A stretch of 5,720 nucleotides of DNA from Acidobacteriota bacterium (GCA_028749105.1 JAQUQF010000126.1:1-5720), one strand, 5' to 3'; shown: positions 1 through 5,535, counted from the first letter of the stretch. The notes: generated by a model not told the origin, from the letters alone. Made by a program: numbers and translations.

Positions 1-324
1 GGGGTGGTCCATGCCTCCTTGCTGGACATGGTGCTGGGCGGGATCCTGAAATGCGTTCTGGTCATGATCAAACAGACCACAATGGTCCATACCGGACTGA
101 CCCTGTTCTTCCCGGGTCTGGAAATCCGCAGCCTGTCGTTCATCGCCCTCTCCCAGTTCGACTTCTTTTCCTTGTGGTACTTGGCGGCCCTGGCGCTGGG
201 CATTGCCGCGTATGCCAGGATCAGCCCCAAAAAAAGCATCTTTATCGCCGTTCTTTATTTTCTATTCAAGAGCATCGTCTTCATCGGATTTTCCTATATT
301 ATGATGAAAATAACCGGCATTTAG
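1..324 (+). CDS. Yip1-family-like integral membrane protein, C-terminal part (5' truncated)
   Basis: The reading frame is open from the first base and ends at TAG 322-324, so the true start lies outside the window; the GTG at base 4 is unlikely to be the start. The visible 107 residues are strongly hydrophobic, with about three membrane segments: one at the left edge (LLDMVLGGILKCVLVMI), one around FFSLWYLAALALGIAAYARI, and a last one around SIFIAVLYFLFKSIVFIGF, ending with a short polar tail. The order 'F-S-L-W-Y-L-A-A-L-A-L-G-I-A then a K-K pair then a final hydrophobic helix' matches what I know of the C-terminus of bacterial YIP1-domain proteins, whose role is poorly defined. It is an inner-membrane protein by inference. 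No terminator with a T-tract follows, but a separate promoter lies before the next gene. The family call rests on pattern resemblance only; any small polytopic membrane protein would be the alternative. Confidence 0.6.
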   Translation, partial: GVVHASLLDMVLGGILKCVLVMIKQTTMVHTGLTLFFPGLEIRSLSFIALSQFDFFSLWYLAALALGIAAYARISPKKSIFIAVLYFLFKSIVFIGFSYIMMKITGI

Positions 325-380
325 GCCGGAAAAAAGGGCGGTACCTCCCTGCCCGGGCCCCGTCGCCAAGGCCGAAACAC

Positions 381-411
381 TTGACAATTCTATATTTTTG
401 ATTTATTTAAT
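381..411 (+). promoter_or_regulatory. Sigma70-type promoter upstream of the OmpA-like gene
   Basis: A perfect -35 hexamer TTGACA occupies 381-386, inside an abrupt A+T-rich island (about 381-420) in an otherwise G+C-rich region. The best -10 candidate is TTTAAT at 406-411 (5 of 6 matches, spacer 19); TATTTA at 404-409 has ideal 17-base spacing but only 3 matches. Transcription from here would start roughly 55-60 bases before the ATG at 473. The -35 is certain as sequence; which -10 is used is open. Confidence 0.6.
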
Positions 412-472
412 TTATTGCAATGGGAAAAATTTGCATGCTTCGGCAGTTTCGCGAAGAAAAGGGGAGATCAAA

Positions 473-1735
473 ATGAAAAAAACGCTCATTTTTGCAATTT
501 TTGTTTTCATGGCGGCCGCCCTGGCGCTGGAGGCCCAGGAGAATAAAAAGATCCTCAATATACGGAAAGCCTACGTGTTCCTGGATGAGCAGATGCTGGT
601 GAACGAGACCGACCTGTATTGCTCCTATTTCATCAAAGAGGACGTGCCTCAGGATATTCGCATCGTGGAAAAGCATGTGCTGAACGCCGAAAGGGCCGAG
701 TTCACCGACCTTGACGAGTTGGTTATCAACAAGGGCTCAAAAGCTGGGCTCAAGGAAGGGGATACGCTGCTGATCATGAGCGAAGGCCGGGTCATGCGCC
801 ACCCGCGCAACCATGATGCCCTGGGGCGCTATTTCCTCCAGAAATCCATGGCCGAGATCACCTGCATCTATGACGACAGCGCCGTAATTACCCTGCGCAA
901 GGGGTGCTACCCCGTCAACATCGGCGATTTCGCTGTCCTGTTCAAGCCCGAGGAGACCATCTTCAAGAAAAAGATCGATTACCAGTTCTGCCGGATTCCC
1001 GCCAATGCGGTCAGCGGCATGGTCGTCTATTCCGACCTGACCATGGGCATCCCCGGCATCATGGCCGGGGACACGCAGTATGTCTCCGTGGACCTGGGCG
1101 AGGGCGTGGTCGGCAAGGGCTCGTTCCTCCTGGTTTACCGGGAGGTGGCTTCCGACCTGCCGCCGCTGATCATCGGACTGGGCATTGTCATCCATAGCGA
1201 GAAAACCAATGCGACGGTGAAGATCCTGGATGCCAGCACCGACATCCGGGTCGGGGACAAGATGCTTGTCCTGCCCGAGGACGCATCCGCGGTTGCGACG
1301 GGGCAGGGCGGGAAGGAAGACATCCCGGTCGTTGAGACCCTGCCGGGCGAGGGCGAGGCGGCAGCCGGAGGCGAAGCGGCGGCGGGTGAAGGCGATGCCC
1401 TGAACTTCAGCATCCTGTTTCCCTTTGACGGCAAGCAGCCACTCGAGGACCATGCCGCCGACTATGCGGCCATCCGGGATTTCATCGCCGGCAAGTCCGA
1501 ATATCTGGTGACGCTGAGGGGCTACGCCTGCAGCATCGGCGGCGATGAATACAACCTGCGCCTCTCCTCGCAGCGGGTGGAGGCGATCAAGGGCATATTG
1601 GTCAGCCAGTACGGGGTCGACGCCGCCCATATCGAGAGCTTTTTCTATGGCGAAAAGGATCCGCAGTTCGACAACAGCAGCGAAGCGGAACGCCGGAAGA
1701 ACCGGCTGGTCAGGATCGAGGTAAACGGCAAATGA
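473..1735 (+). CDS. Secreted OmpA-like peptidoglycan-binding protein with two FlgT-C-like repeats
   Basis: This is a 420-residue exported protein. I chose ATG 473 because GGGGAG (461-466) sits 6 bases upstream and a signal peptide begins there (KK, then a hydrophobic core, likely cut after about residue 21, ALEA|QE). The longer frame, from TTG 398, would begin inside the promoter. Residues about 82-160 and 200-268 both look like small beta domains of the FlgT-C kind (INKGSKAGLKEGD ... NIGDFAVLF; VDLGEGVVGKGS ... RVGDKMLVL), suggesting an internal duplication. A Pro/Ala/Gly/Glu-rich linker (about 270-308) leads to a C-terminal OmpA domain (about 310-417) with FPFDG, GYACSIGGDEYN, LSSQR and the terminal NRLVRIEV. 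By family knowledge this domain grips peptidoglycan in the periplasm; here the usual ligand-binding Asp position carries Cys353, while Arg368 is kept. No N-terminal beta-barrel or lipobox is seen. The stop overlaps the next start (ATGA). The OmpA domain call is firm; the middle domains are tentative. Confidence 0.85.
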   Translation: MKKTLIFAIFVFMAAALALEAQENKKILNIRKAYVFLDEQMLVNETDLYCSYFIKEDVPQDIRIVEKHVLNAERAEFTDLDELVINKGSKAGLKEGDTLLIMSEGRVMRHPRNHDALGRYFLQKSMAEITCIYDDSAVITLRKGCYPVNIGDFAVLFKPEETIFKKKIDYQFCRIPANAVSGMVVYSDLTMGIPGIMAGDTQYVSVDLGEGVVGKGSFLLVYREVASDLPPLIIGLGIVIHSEKTNATVKILDASTDIRVGDKMLVLPEDASAVATGQGGKEDIPVVETLPGEGEAAAGGEAAAGEGDALNFSILFPFDGKQPLEDHAADYAAIRDFIAGKSEYLVTLRGYACSIGGDEYNLRLSSQRVEAIKGILVSQYGVDAAHIESFFYGEKDPQFDNSSEAERRKNRLVRIEVNGK

Positions 1736-2286
1736 AGGTGACGCTCGCTTTTTTGCTGGTTTGCTTTCTGGGCGCGGCTGCGACTCCGGTTTTCAGCGGC
1801 ATCGACCTGATGGCCATGAAGAAGCAGGAAGAGGAGAGGAGAAAGAAACTCGGCAAGTCCAAGATAGCGGTCAATGACAACAATGTGAATACGGTCTCCA
1901 CCGGGGGCAAGAAGTACGGCTTCGTGCAGATGGAAAGTGAGGAAGCGCCCGCGGCGGGAGAGGAGACCGCCCCTGCCGCCGGGAAGAAAGGGGAAAGTCC
2001 GGAAAAGCAGCCCGAATACTGGAAAAAGCAGCAGGACGAACTTACTGGCAGGATCGCCGGGCTGAAGGCCGACATCGAGGGCGCTCAGCTGGAGCTCAAC
2101 AAACTCTGGGCCGATTTTTACATCAAGAACGTCGCGGTCGAGCAGCAGGCCATCCGCGACCAGATCGCCCAGAAAACCAACGAGATGGAGCAGAAAAAGG
2201 TTTTTCTGCGGGAGGCGCAGGAGCAGCTCGAGGCGCTCTTCGAACAAGCGCGCAAGGCCGGTGTCCCTCCCGGCTGGCTGCGCTAG
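1732..2286 (+). CDS. Exported coiled-coil protein ending in GVPPGWLR, unknown function
   Basis: This 184-residue protein starts at ATG 1732, which overlaps the OmpA-like gene's TGA as ATGA. There is no Shine-Dalgarno sequence, so translational coupling is likely. Residues 1-22 form a signal peptide (KVTLAFLLVCFLGAAATPVFS, probable cut before GID). A basic/acidic helix follows (KKQEEERRKK, 30-39), then a low-complexity Ala/Pro/Glu/Lys stretch (about 68-93), and a long charged helix about 95-175 with regularly spaced hydrophobic residues (EYWKKQQDELTGRI, LKADIEGAQLEL, QEQLEALF), probably a coiled coil. The end is RKAGVPPGWLR. I recall similar secreted coiled-coil proteins with this ending in Acidobacteriota, but no function is known to me. 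Being co-translated with an OmpA-like protein suggests a periplasmic or envelope partner. The gene is real by context and codon pattern; its role is undetermined. Confidence 0.75.
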   Translation: MKVTLAFLLVCFLGAAATPVFSGIDLMAMKKQEEERRKKLGKSKIAVNDNNVNTVSTGGKKYGFVQMESEEAPAAGEETAPAAGKKGESPEKQPEYWKKQQDELTGRIAGLKADIEGAQLELNKLWADFYIKNVAVEQQAIRDQIAQKTNEMEQKKVFLREAQEQLEALFEQARKAGVPPGWLR

Positions 2287-2307
2287 GGCATCCGCCTTTT
2301 GCCCCTG

Positions 2308-2332
2308 CCCCGGTTGCCAAGGCGCAACGGGG
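2308..2332 (+). other. Intergenic stem-loop upstream of the polyprenyl synthase gene
   Basis: CCCC (2308-2311) pairs with GGGG (2329-2332) and GTTGC (2313-2317) with GCAAC (2324-2328), giving a 9-bp stem with one bulged G and a six-base loop. No T-run follows on the + strand (ATGATAAAAT comes next), so it is not a canonical intrinsic terminator. It lies 22 bases after the coiled-coil gene stop and overlaps the -35 box of the putative next promoter. It could stabilise the 3' end of the upstream message or be chance. Confidence 0.4.
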
Positions 2333-2342
2333 ATGATAAAAT
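2314..2342 (+). promoter_or_regulatory. Sigma70-type promoter for a possibly leaderless polyprenyl synthase mRNA
   Basis: TTGCCA (2314-2319, 5 of 6 to consensus) and TAAAAT (2337-2342, 5 of 6) are separated by exactly 17 bases. A start point about 7 bases after the -10 would fall near 2349-2350, only 3-4 bases before ATG 2353. That fits the lack of any Shine-Dalgarno sequence before this ATG and suggests a leaderless or near-leaderless transcript. The sequence match is direct; its use is inferred. Confidence 0.5.
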
Positions 2343-2352
2343 AGCGCCAATT

Positions 2353-3315
2353 ATGGACTACCTCAAGATCCAGGCCCCTGTCCGGCCGTTGTTGAAGACC
2401 GCGGAACGGATCCTTTCTTCACACATCGGCAGCCGGGTCCGGCTCATCGCGGAGCTGCGGGATCACACTCCGGTTGGCAAGGGCAAGAAGGTGCGGGCTA
2501 CGTTCCTTTTCCTCCTGGACGGCATCGTCAGGGAGGGGCATGGCCGTTACGGCCGCGAAGAAGACGGCCTGCCCCTGCTGGGGGCGGCCATCGAGATGCT
2601 GCATCTTTCCAGCCTGGTCCACGACGACATCGTGGACAACTCCTCCTGGCGCCGCGGTGAAAAGACCCCCAACCATCATTTCGGCGACTATCTTTCGGTC
2701 CTCTGGGGCGATTTTCTTTTCATCACCGCCGTGCGCATGCTGAGTCGCGCTGGCCGGGACGCCGCTGTCGCCATGCTGGCCGGGGCCTCCCGGCAGATGA
2801 TCGAGGGGCAGATCCTGGAATTCGCGAACAGCTTCAACTATGGCATCAGCTCCCGGACCTATTACGATATCATCCGCAGAAAAACATCGAGCCTGTTCGC
2901 CGGCATCGCCGAACTGGCGACATCCCGCCGCGGCATGGCGGCGCGCCGCGCCGAGGAATTCCGCCGCTTCGGCCAGGATTTCGGCATGATCTTCCAGATC
3001 AGCGACGACCTGCTGGACATTTTTTCCCAGCGCTCCGGCAAGGGGCGCTTCCAGGACCTGAAGGAAGGAAAAGTGACCCTGCCCTACATCCTGCTGATCG
3101 AGGGCGGCGCCCTGCCGCTAATGCGCAAGTTCGAGCAAACCGGGCCCGGACCGCTGCTGGAGCGGTGCCGCAGCCTGGGGATCAAGGAGCAGTCGCTGGC
3201 GATCGTTGACCGCTATCACCGGCGCTGCTCCCGTTTCCTGCGCGCGTTTCCGCCATCGCCCTGCCGCGACTCCCTGGAGAGCCTGCTGGAGTTCGTGAGC
3301 TACCGTGAATACTGA
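2353..3315 (+). CDS. Trans-polyprenyl diphosphate synthase (long-chain, IspB/octaprenyl-type)
   Basis: This 320-residue enzyme adds isopentenyl diphosphate units to an allylic diphosphate in the cytoplasm. Its first Asp-rich motif, DDIVD (91-95), is followed by WRRGEKT, and its second, DDLLD (218-222), sits in FGMIFQISDDLLDIF. Other family marks are GKKVRA (44-49), GQ (152-153), KT (177-178) and the DLKEGKVTLP stretch (235-244). The residue five before the first Asp motif is Ser86; small residues there are known in medium- and long-chain synthases, so a chain longer than farnesyl is likely, for quinones or a lipid carrier. Two deviations: the usual Pro of GKxxRP is Ala49, and the usual Pro of RRGxPT is Lys104. 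Length is normal for the family. ATG 2353 is preferred over TTG 2299, whose extra 18 residues (Pro/Arg-rich) are encoded by the stem-loop and promoter. There is no Shine-Dalgarno sequence. Family assignment is firm; product chain length is not. Confidence 0.93.
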   Translation: MDYLKIQAPVRPLLKTAERILSSHIGSRVRLIAELRDHTPVGKGKKVRATFLFLLDGIVREGHGRYGREEDGLPLLGAAIEMLHLSSLVHDDIVDNSSWRRGEKTPNHHFGDYLSVLWGDFLFITAVRMLSRAGRDAAVAMLAGASRQMIEGQILEFANSFNYGISSRTYYDIIRRKTSSLFAGIAELATSRRGMAARRAEEFRRFGQDFGMIFQISDDLLDIFSQRSGKGRFQDLKEGKVTLPYILLIEGGALPLMRKFEQTGPGPLLERCRSLGIKEQSLAIVDRYHRRCSRFLRAFPPSPCRDSLESLLEFVSYREY

Positions 3316-3355
3316 CAGGTTTGACTGCTCCGGCGACATGGTCGTTGCCCCATGA
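3305..3355 (+). other. Possible 16-codon bridging mini-ORF (translational coupling)
   Basis: A GTG at 3305, inside the last codons of the synthase gene, opens a frame of 16 codons (VNTDRFDCSGDMVVAP) that ends in TGA 3353-3355, overlapping the nucleotidyltransferase ATG at 3352 as ATGA. A shorter version starts at ATG 3338 (MVVAP). The downstream gene has no evident Shine-Dalgarno sequence, so ribosomes ending here could re-initiate on it. The initiation signal is weak (GGAG 3288-3291, 13 bases from the GTG), and chance overlap is quite possible. Confidence 0.2.
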
Positions 3356-4209
3356 AGTTCTTCATCCTGGCGGGAGGCTACGGCAAGAGGGCCGAGCCGC
3401 TCTCCCTCTTCAAGCCCAAGCCGGCCTTCCCCCTCGGCGGCATCCCCCTCATCTCCCTGCTGCTTCGGCAGCTGCGTGCACTGGGCTGCGCTGACGGGTT
3501 CGTCAACCTGCACTACCTGCCCGGCCAGGTCATGGCCGCAGTCGGTCCGGGCCGCGGCCTCCATTTCATTGAGGAGGGGGAATTGAGCGGCAGCCGCGTG
3601 CTGAGGCAGGCCCTGCCGTTCATTTCCGACTGGCTGCTGGCGATCAACGGCGACACGTACCTGGAGATCCCGCTGGCCGAATTGCTGCACCGGGCAGCCG
3701 ATGGCGACAGCGACGGCATCCTGGTCGTGCGCCGGGACGACTCCGGGCGTTACGCCCGCCTGCGCTGTGCCGGGGACGATTTCCTGGAAAGTTCGGAACC
3801 CCGGCCCGGTCCGGGGCTGATGTACGCCGGCGTTGCCTTGTTCAGAAAAAGGGCGGTGGAGAGAATAGACGAGGCAAATTTTTTCACCAGCATCCAGAGC
3901 CGCCGGCTGCGTTTCAAGACGGTTCTCTATGACGGGATCTGGCTGGACATCGGCACCCCGGCCTCCTATTTCGAAGCCAATTGGCAATACATGGCGCACG
4001 GCGCGGATCGCCGTGATTGCGCCGTTTCGGACAATGTTGAGATCTCGCCGCAGGCGAGGGTGGAACGGTCGGTGCTGTGGGAAAATTCCCGCCTCGGCCC
4101 CGGCGTCCATCTGTCGGAATGCATCGTGACCGGCAACCTGGAGCTGGACAACGCCAGTCTGCGCGGGCAGATCATTTCCCGGCAAGGGATCTCCCCATTA
4201 TTTTTGTAA
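3352..4209 (+). CDS. Sugar-1-phosphate nucleotidyltransferase (NDP-sugar pyrophosphorylase-like)
   Basis: This 285-residue cytoplasmic enzyme is predicted to join a sugar 1-phosphate to an NTP, making an NDP-sugar (mannose-1-P guanylyl- or glucose-1-P-type; the sugar cannot be read from the sequence). The N-terminal nucleotide-binding signature LAGGYGKRAEPLSLFKPKP (6-24) has the expected GGxGxR and KPKP elements, but K, A and E where T, L and R are usual. NGD (99-101) supplies the metal-binding Asp. MYAGVALF (157-164) and WLDIGTPASY (197-206) are typical of the family. The tail from about 223 (AVSDNVEISPQARVERSVLWENSRLGPGVHLSECIVTG, in pieces) reads as three to four irregular hexapeptide repeats forming a short left-handed beta helix. 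It follows the polyprenyl synthase by 36 bases in the same direction, probably co-transcribed. ATG 3352 is the only reasonable start, as an in-frame stop (3322-3324) lies just upstream. Confidence 0.88.
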   Translation: MKFFILAGGYGKRAEPLSLFKPKPAFPLGGIPLISLLLRQLRALGCADGFVNLHYLPGQVMAAVGPGRGLHFIEEGELSGSRVLRQALPFISDWLLAINGDTYLEIPLAELLHRAADGDSDGILVVRRDDSGRYARLRCAGDDFLESSEPRPGPGLMYAGVALFRKRAVERIDEANFFTSIQSRRLRFKTVLYDGIWLDIGTPASYFEANWQYMAHGADRRDCAVSDNVEISPQARVERSVLWENSRLGPGVHLSECIVTGNLELDNASLRGQIISRQGISPLFL

Positions 4210-4232
4210 ATTGGGGAATTTCACCCAGGGTA

Positions 4233-4261
4233 TTGAAATTTGCATGAAGAAATACTACTAT
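4233..4261 (+). promoter_or_regulatory. Candidate promoter before the GAF-like gene
   Basis: TTGAAA (4233-4238) and TACTAT (4256-4261) are separated by 17 bases, matching consensus at 5 of 6 and 4 of 6 positions, in the 68-base A+T-richer gap between the nucleotidyltransferase and the next gene. The predicted start near 4268 would leave a leader of about 10 bases that still contains the GGGGGT Shine-Dalgarno-like run (4268-4273). Read-through from upstream is equally plausible because no terminator precedes it. Confidence 0.35.
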
Positions 4262-4277
4262 TGCGCCGGGGGTCAAC

Positions 4278-4832
4278 ATGAAAGACATCAATGCCCTTCT
4301 CGAAAAATTCAGGATGATAAACGTCAATGGCCAATCGTCTTCTCATTACAAAGCGATGCTTGAGGACATTGCCCAGTTTTATTGCGAAAACTTCGGATTG
4401 GACCCCGACGAAGTGTCCATCCTCTTGAGCGACAGCGACAACATGGTGTTGTCGTTCGCCTACCCCGAGCACCTGGTCAATGCCGGCATGATCCCGGTCT
4501 CTTCTCCCGACGCTTTTGCGGCCAGGGTCTTTAAACTGAACAAGGGGCTGATCGAGAACAATTTCCACCAGATGAAGCACCTGCACCTTTTTGAGTACGT
4601 CAAGGGACCGGGCGGCTCGGTCCGCAAGATCTGGAAAATGATGAGCACTGTCCTGCGCCAGGAGGAATACAAATTCGGCGTCATCGAAATCTCCCGCAAG
4701 GGGGAGACGGCGCAGGAGGCGGGCGAGAATTTTACCCAGGAAAACCTCGTTTTCCTGGAAAAGACCATAGCCGAGTTCGTCCCCTACCTGGGCAAGGTCC
4801 TGCCGGATAATTTCAGGGGAAAACTCGTTTGA
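4278..4832 (+). CDS. GAF-domain-like protein, translationally coupled to pyrE
   Basis: This is a 184-residue soluble protein with no signal peptide or membrane segment. I recognise a single GAF-like fold rather than a named family. An N-terminal helix (about 1-40, with YKAMLEDIAQFYCENFG) leads to a strand with DEVSILLSDSDNMVLSFAYPE, then GMIPVSSPDAFAARVFKLNKGLIENN (about 70-95, the usual GAF middle), a core strand EYKFGVIEISRKG (about 130-142), and FTQENLVFLEKTIAEFVPYLGKVL (about 152-175). GAF domains bind small ligands or mediate dimerisation in signalling proteins; here no catalytic or output domain is attached, so it may act as a sensor or adaptor. ATG 4278 follows GGGGGT at a spacing of 4-5 bases. 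Its TGA (4830-4832) overlaps the TTG start of pyrE (TTGA), so the two are co-translated, which hints at a link to pyrimidine metabolism or merely operon packing. The role is unknown. Confidence 0.7.
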   Translation: MKDINALLEKFRMINVNGQSSSHYKAMLEDIAQFYCENFGLDPDEVSILLSDSDNMVLSFAYPEHLVNAGMIPVSSPDAFAARVFKLNKGLIENNFHQMKHLHLFEYVKGPGGSVRKIWKMMSTVLRQEEYKFGVIEISRKGETAQEAGENFTQENLVFLEKTIAEFVPYLGKVLPDNFRGKLV

Positions 4833-5362
4833 AAGAGCGCCTGCGCGAAATCCTGCTGGAGAAATCGGTCGTCACCGGGCGGGAATTCAGGCTGGCCTCG
4901 GGCAAGACCAGTGATTTTTACGTCGACGCCCGGGTGACCACCCTGGACGCCGAGGGGGCGTCCCTTTGCGGACGCATCTTTTTCCAGATGCTGTCCGGGT
5001 ATGAGGTCGACGCTGTCGGCGGCTATTCCATCGGCGCCGACCCCATCGTCGCCGCCATCGCCGTCATCAGCCACCAGCAGGGGCGGCCGCTGCCGGCCTT
5101 CATCATCCGCAAGGAGGAGAAGGGGCACGGCACGCGCAAGATGATCGAAGGCAATTTTCGTTCCGGCATGCACGTGGCGCTGTTCGACGACGTCATCACC
5201 TCGGGCGGCTCGATCATCAAGGGTGCGAAGCAGGTCGAGGCCGAGGGCGGCACGGTCGAGGTGGTCATGGCTGTCCTCGACCGCCAGGAGGGCGGCCGCG
5301 AGGCCATCGAGGCCCACGGCTACAAGTTCCTCTCCATCTTCACGAAAAAGGATTTGTTGTAG
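4829..5362 (+). CDS. pyrE: Orotate phosphoribosyltransferase
   Basis: This 177-residue enzyme joins orotate and PRPP to give orotidine 5'-phosphate, step five of de novo UMP synthesis, in the cytoplasm. The start is TTG 4829, 8 bases after AGGGGA (4815-4820); it overlaps the upstream stop as TTGA, and no in-frame ATG lies near enough to replace it. The substrate segment LASGKTSDFYVDAR (22-35) is typical of PyrE. GGYSIGADPI (64-73) is the variant loop seen in the group that has GGLTLGADP instead of the E. coli Lys73 loop. The catalytic flexible loop keeps R94, K95, K98 and H100 in RKEEKGHG, matching E. coli R99, K100, K103 and H105. The PRPP-binding motif is ALFDDVITSGGSI (117-129) with Asp120 and Asp121. 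Length is slightly below the roughly 200-residue norm, but no motif is missing. The following hairpin with five T's probably ends the transcript. Confidence 0.93.
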   Translation: MKERLREILLEKSVVTGREFRLASGKTSDFYVDARVTTLDAEGASLCGRIFFQMLSGYEVDAVGGYSIGADPIVAAIAVISHQQGRPLPAFIIRKEEKGHGTRKMIEGNFRSGMHVALFDDVITSGGSIIKGAKQVEAEGGTVEVVMAVLDRQEGGREAIEAHGYKFLSIFTKKDLL

Positions 5363-5375
5363 GGTAATTCTTTTT

Positions 5376-5447
5376 GTAGGGGCGACCGGCTGGTCGCCCT
5401 TTTTAAAGCAATATACGAAATCCTGGGCGACCGCCGGTCGCCCCTAC
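5376..5447. repeat. 72-base inverted-repeat element with hairpin arms (MITE/REP-like)
   Basis: The outer arms, 5376-5399 and 5425-5447, begin and end with GTAGGGGCGACCGG and its complement, and are near-perfect inverted copies (one base deleted, one changed). Each arm is also its own palindrome: GGGCGACC (5380-5387)/GGTCGCCC (5392-5399) and GGGCGACC (5425-5432)/GGTCGCCC (5436-5443). The 25-base centre (5400-5424) is A+T-rich. It can therefore fold as two adjacent hairpins or one long stem. I recall palindromic repeats of the GTAGGGGCGA...TCGCCCCTAC kind scattered through many environmental genomes. No transposase or clear target-site duplication is visible. A small non-autonomous mobile element or REP-type repeat is the likely identity. 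Confidence 0.7.
5380..5404 (+). terminator. Intrinsic terminator after pyrE (left arm of the repeat element)
   Basis: An 8-bp perfect G+C-rich stem, GGGCGACC/GGTCGCCC, with a GGCT loop is followed directly by five T's (5400-5404). It starts 17 bases after the pyrE stop, as expected for a Rho-independent terminator on the + strand. The terminator seems to be supplied by the repeat element. The right hairpin has no T-run on either side, so it should not terminate well alone. Confidence 0.7.
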
Positions 5448-5470
5448 GCATCAAATGGCGAACGACCGGT

Positions 5471-5499
5471 TTGACAATAATTCCTCCATTTGCCACAAT
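5471..5499 (+). promoter_or_regulatory. Sigma70-type promoter for the restriction-modification gene
   Basis: A perfect TTGACA (5471-5476) and CACAAT (5494-5499, 4 of 6) are separated by exactly 17 bases in a segment of about 38% G+C. Transcription would begin near 5506, giving a leader of about 37 bases before ATG 5543. The -35 directly abuts an ACCGGT palindrome (5465-5470), and AATTAATT (5497-5504) straddles the end of the -10; either could be a protein site, but nothing proves it. Confidence 0.55.
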
Positions 5500-5535
5500 T
5501 AATTTCAATGTCGGACAAAGAGAGATACGAAGGAT

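Noticed and set aside
336..354. Hairpin GGGCGG/CTGCCC after the Yip1-like gene as a terminator
   Set aside because: The stem is six pairs including a G-T wobble, and no T-run follows, so it does not qualify as an intrinsic terminator.
398..472. Upstream TTG start for the OmpA-like gene
   Set aside because: It lies within the promoter region and would bury the signal peptide behind 25 residues; ATG 473 has GGGGAG at good spacing.
737..1630. Long open frame (297 codons) on the - strand opposite the OmpA-like gene
   Set aside because: It is the antisense shadow of a well-supported gene, with no motif, plausible start signal or protein-like pattern.
2299..2352. TTG-initiated 18-residue N-terminal extension of the polyprenyl synthase
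   Set aside because: The extra residues are Pro/Arg-rich, are encoded across a stem-loop and a promoter, and are not typical of the family N-terminus; ATG 2353 gives a normal-length protein.
3118..4185. Long open frame (355 codons) on the - strand opposite the nucleotidyltransferase gene
   Set aside because: It lies antisense to a gene with clear family motifs, its translation is Gln/Ala/Pro/Arg-rich without recognisable domains, and long antisense frames are expected in G+C-rich DNA.
4192..4217. TCCCCA/TGGGGA inverted repeat around the nucleotidyltransferase stop codon
   Set aside because: Only six pairs with a 14-base loop and no T-run after it; too weak to call a terminator or operator.
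4243..4362. Small frame MKKYYYCAGG... (39 codons) overlapping the GAF-like gene start
   Set aside because: It is out of frame with and mostly inside the better-supported GAF-like gene, and the nearest Shine-Dalgarno-like run (AGGG 4227-4230) is too far from its ATG.
5376..5447. The two GGGCGACC hairpins as the beginning of a CRISPR array
   Set aside because: Only two copies, in inverted rather than direct orientation, with one 25-base interval and no cas gene in view.
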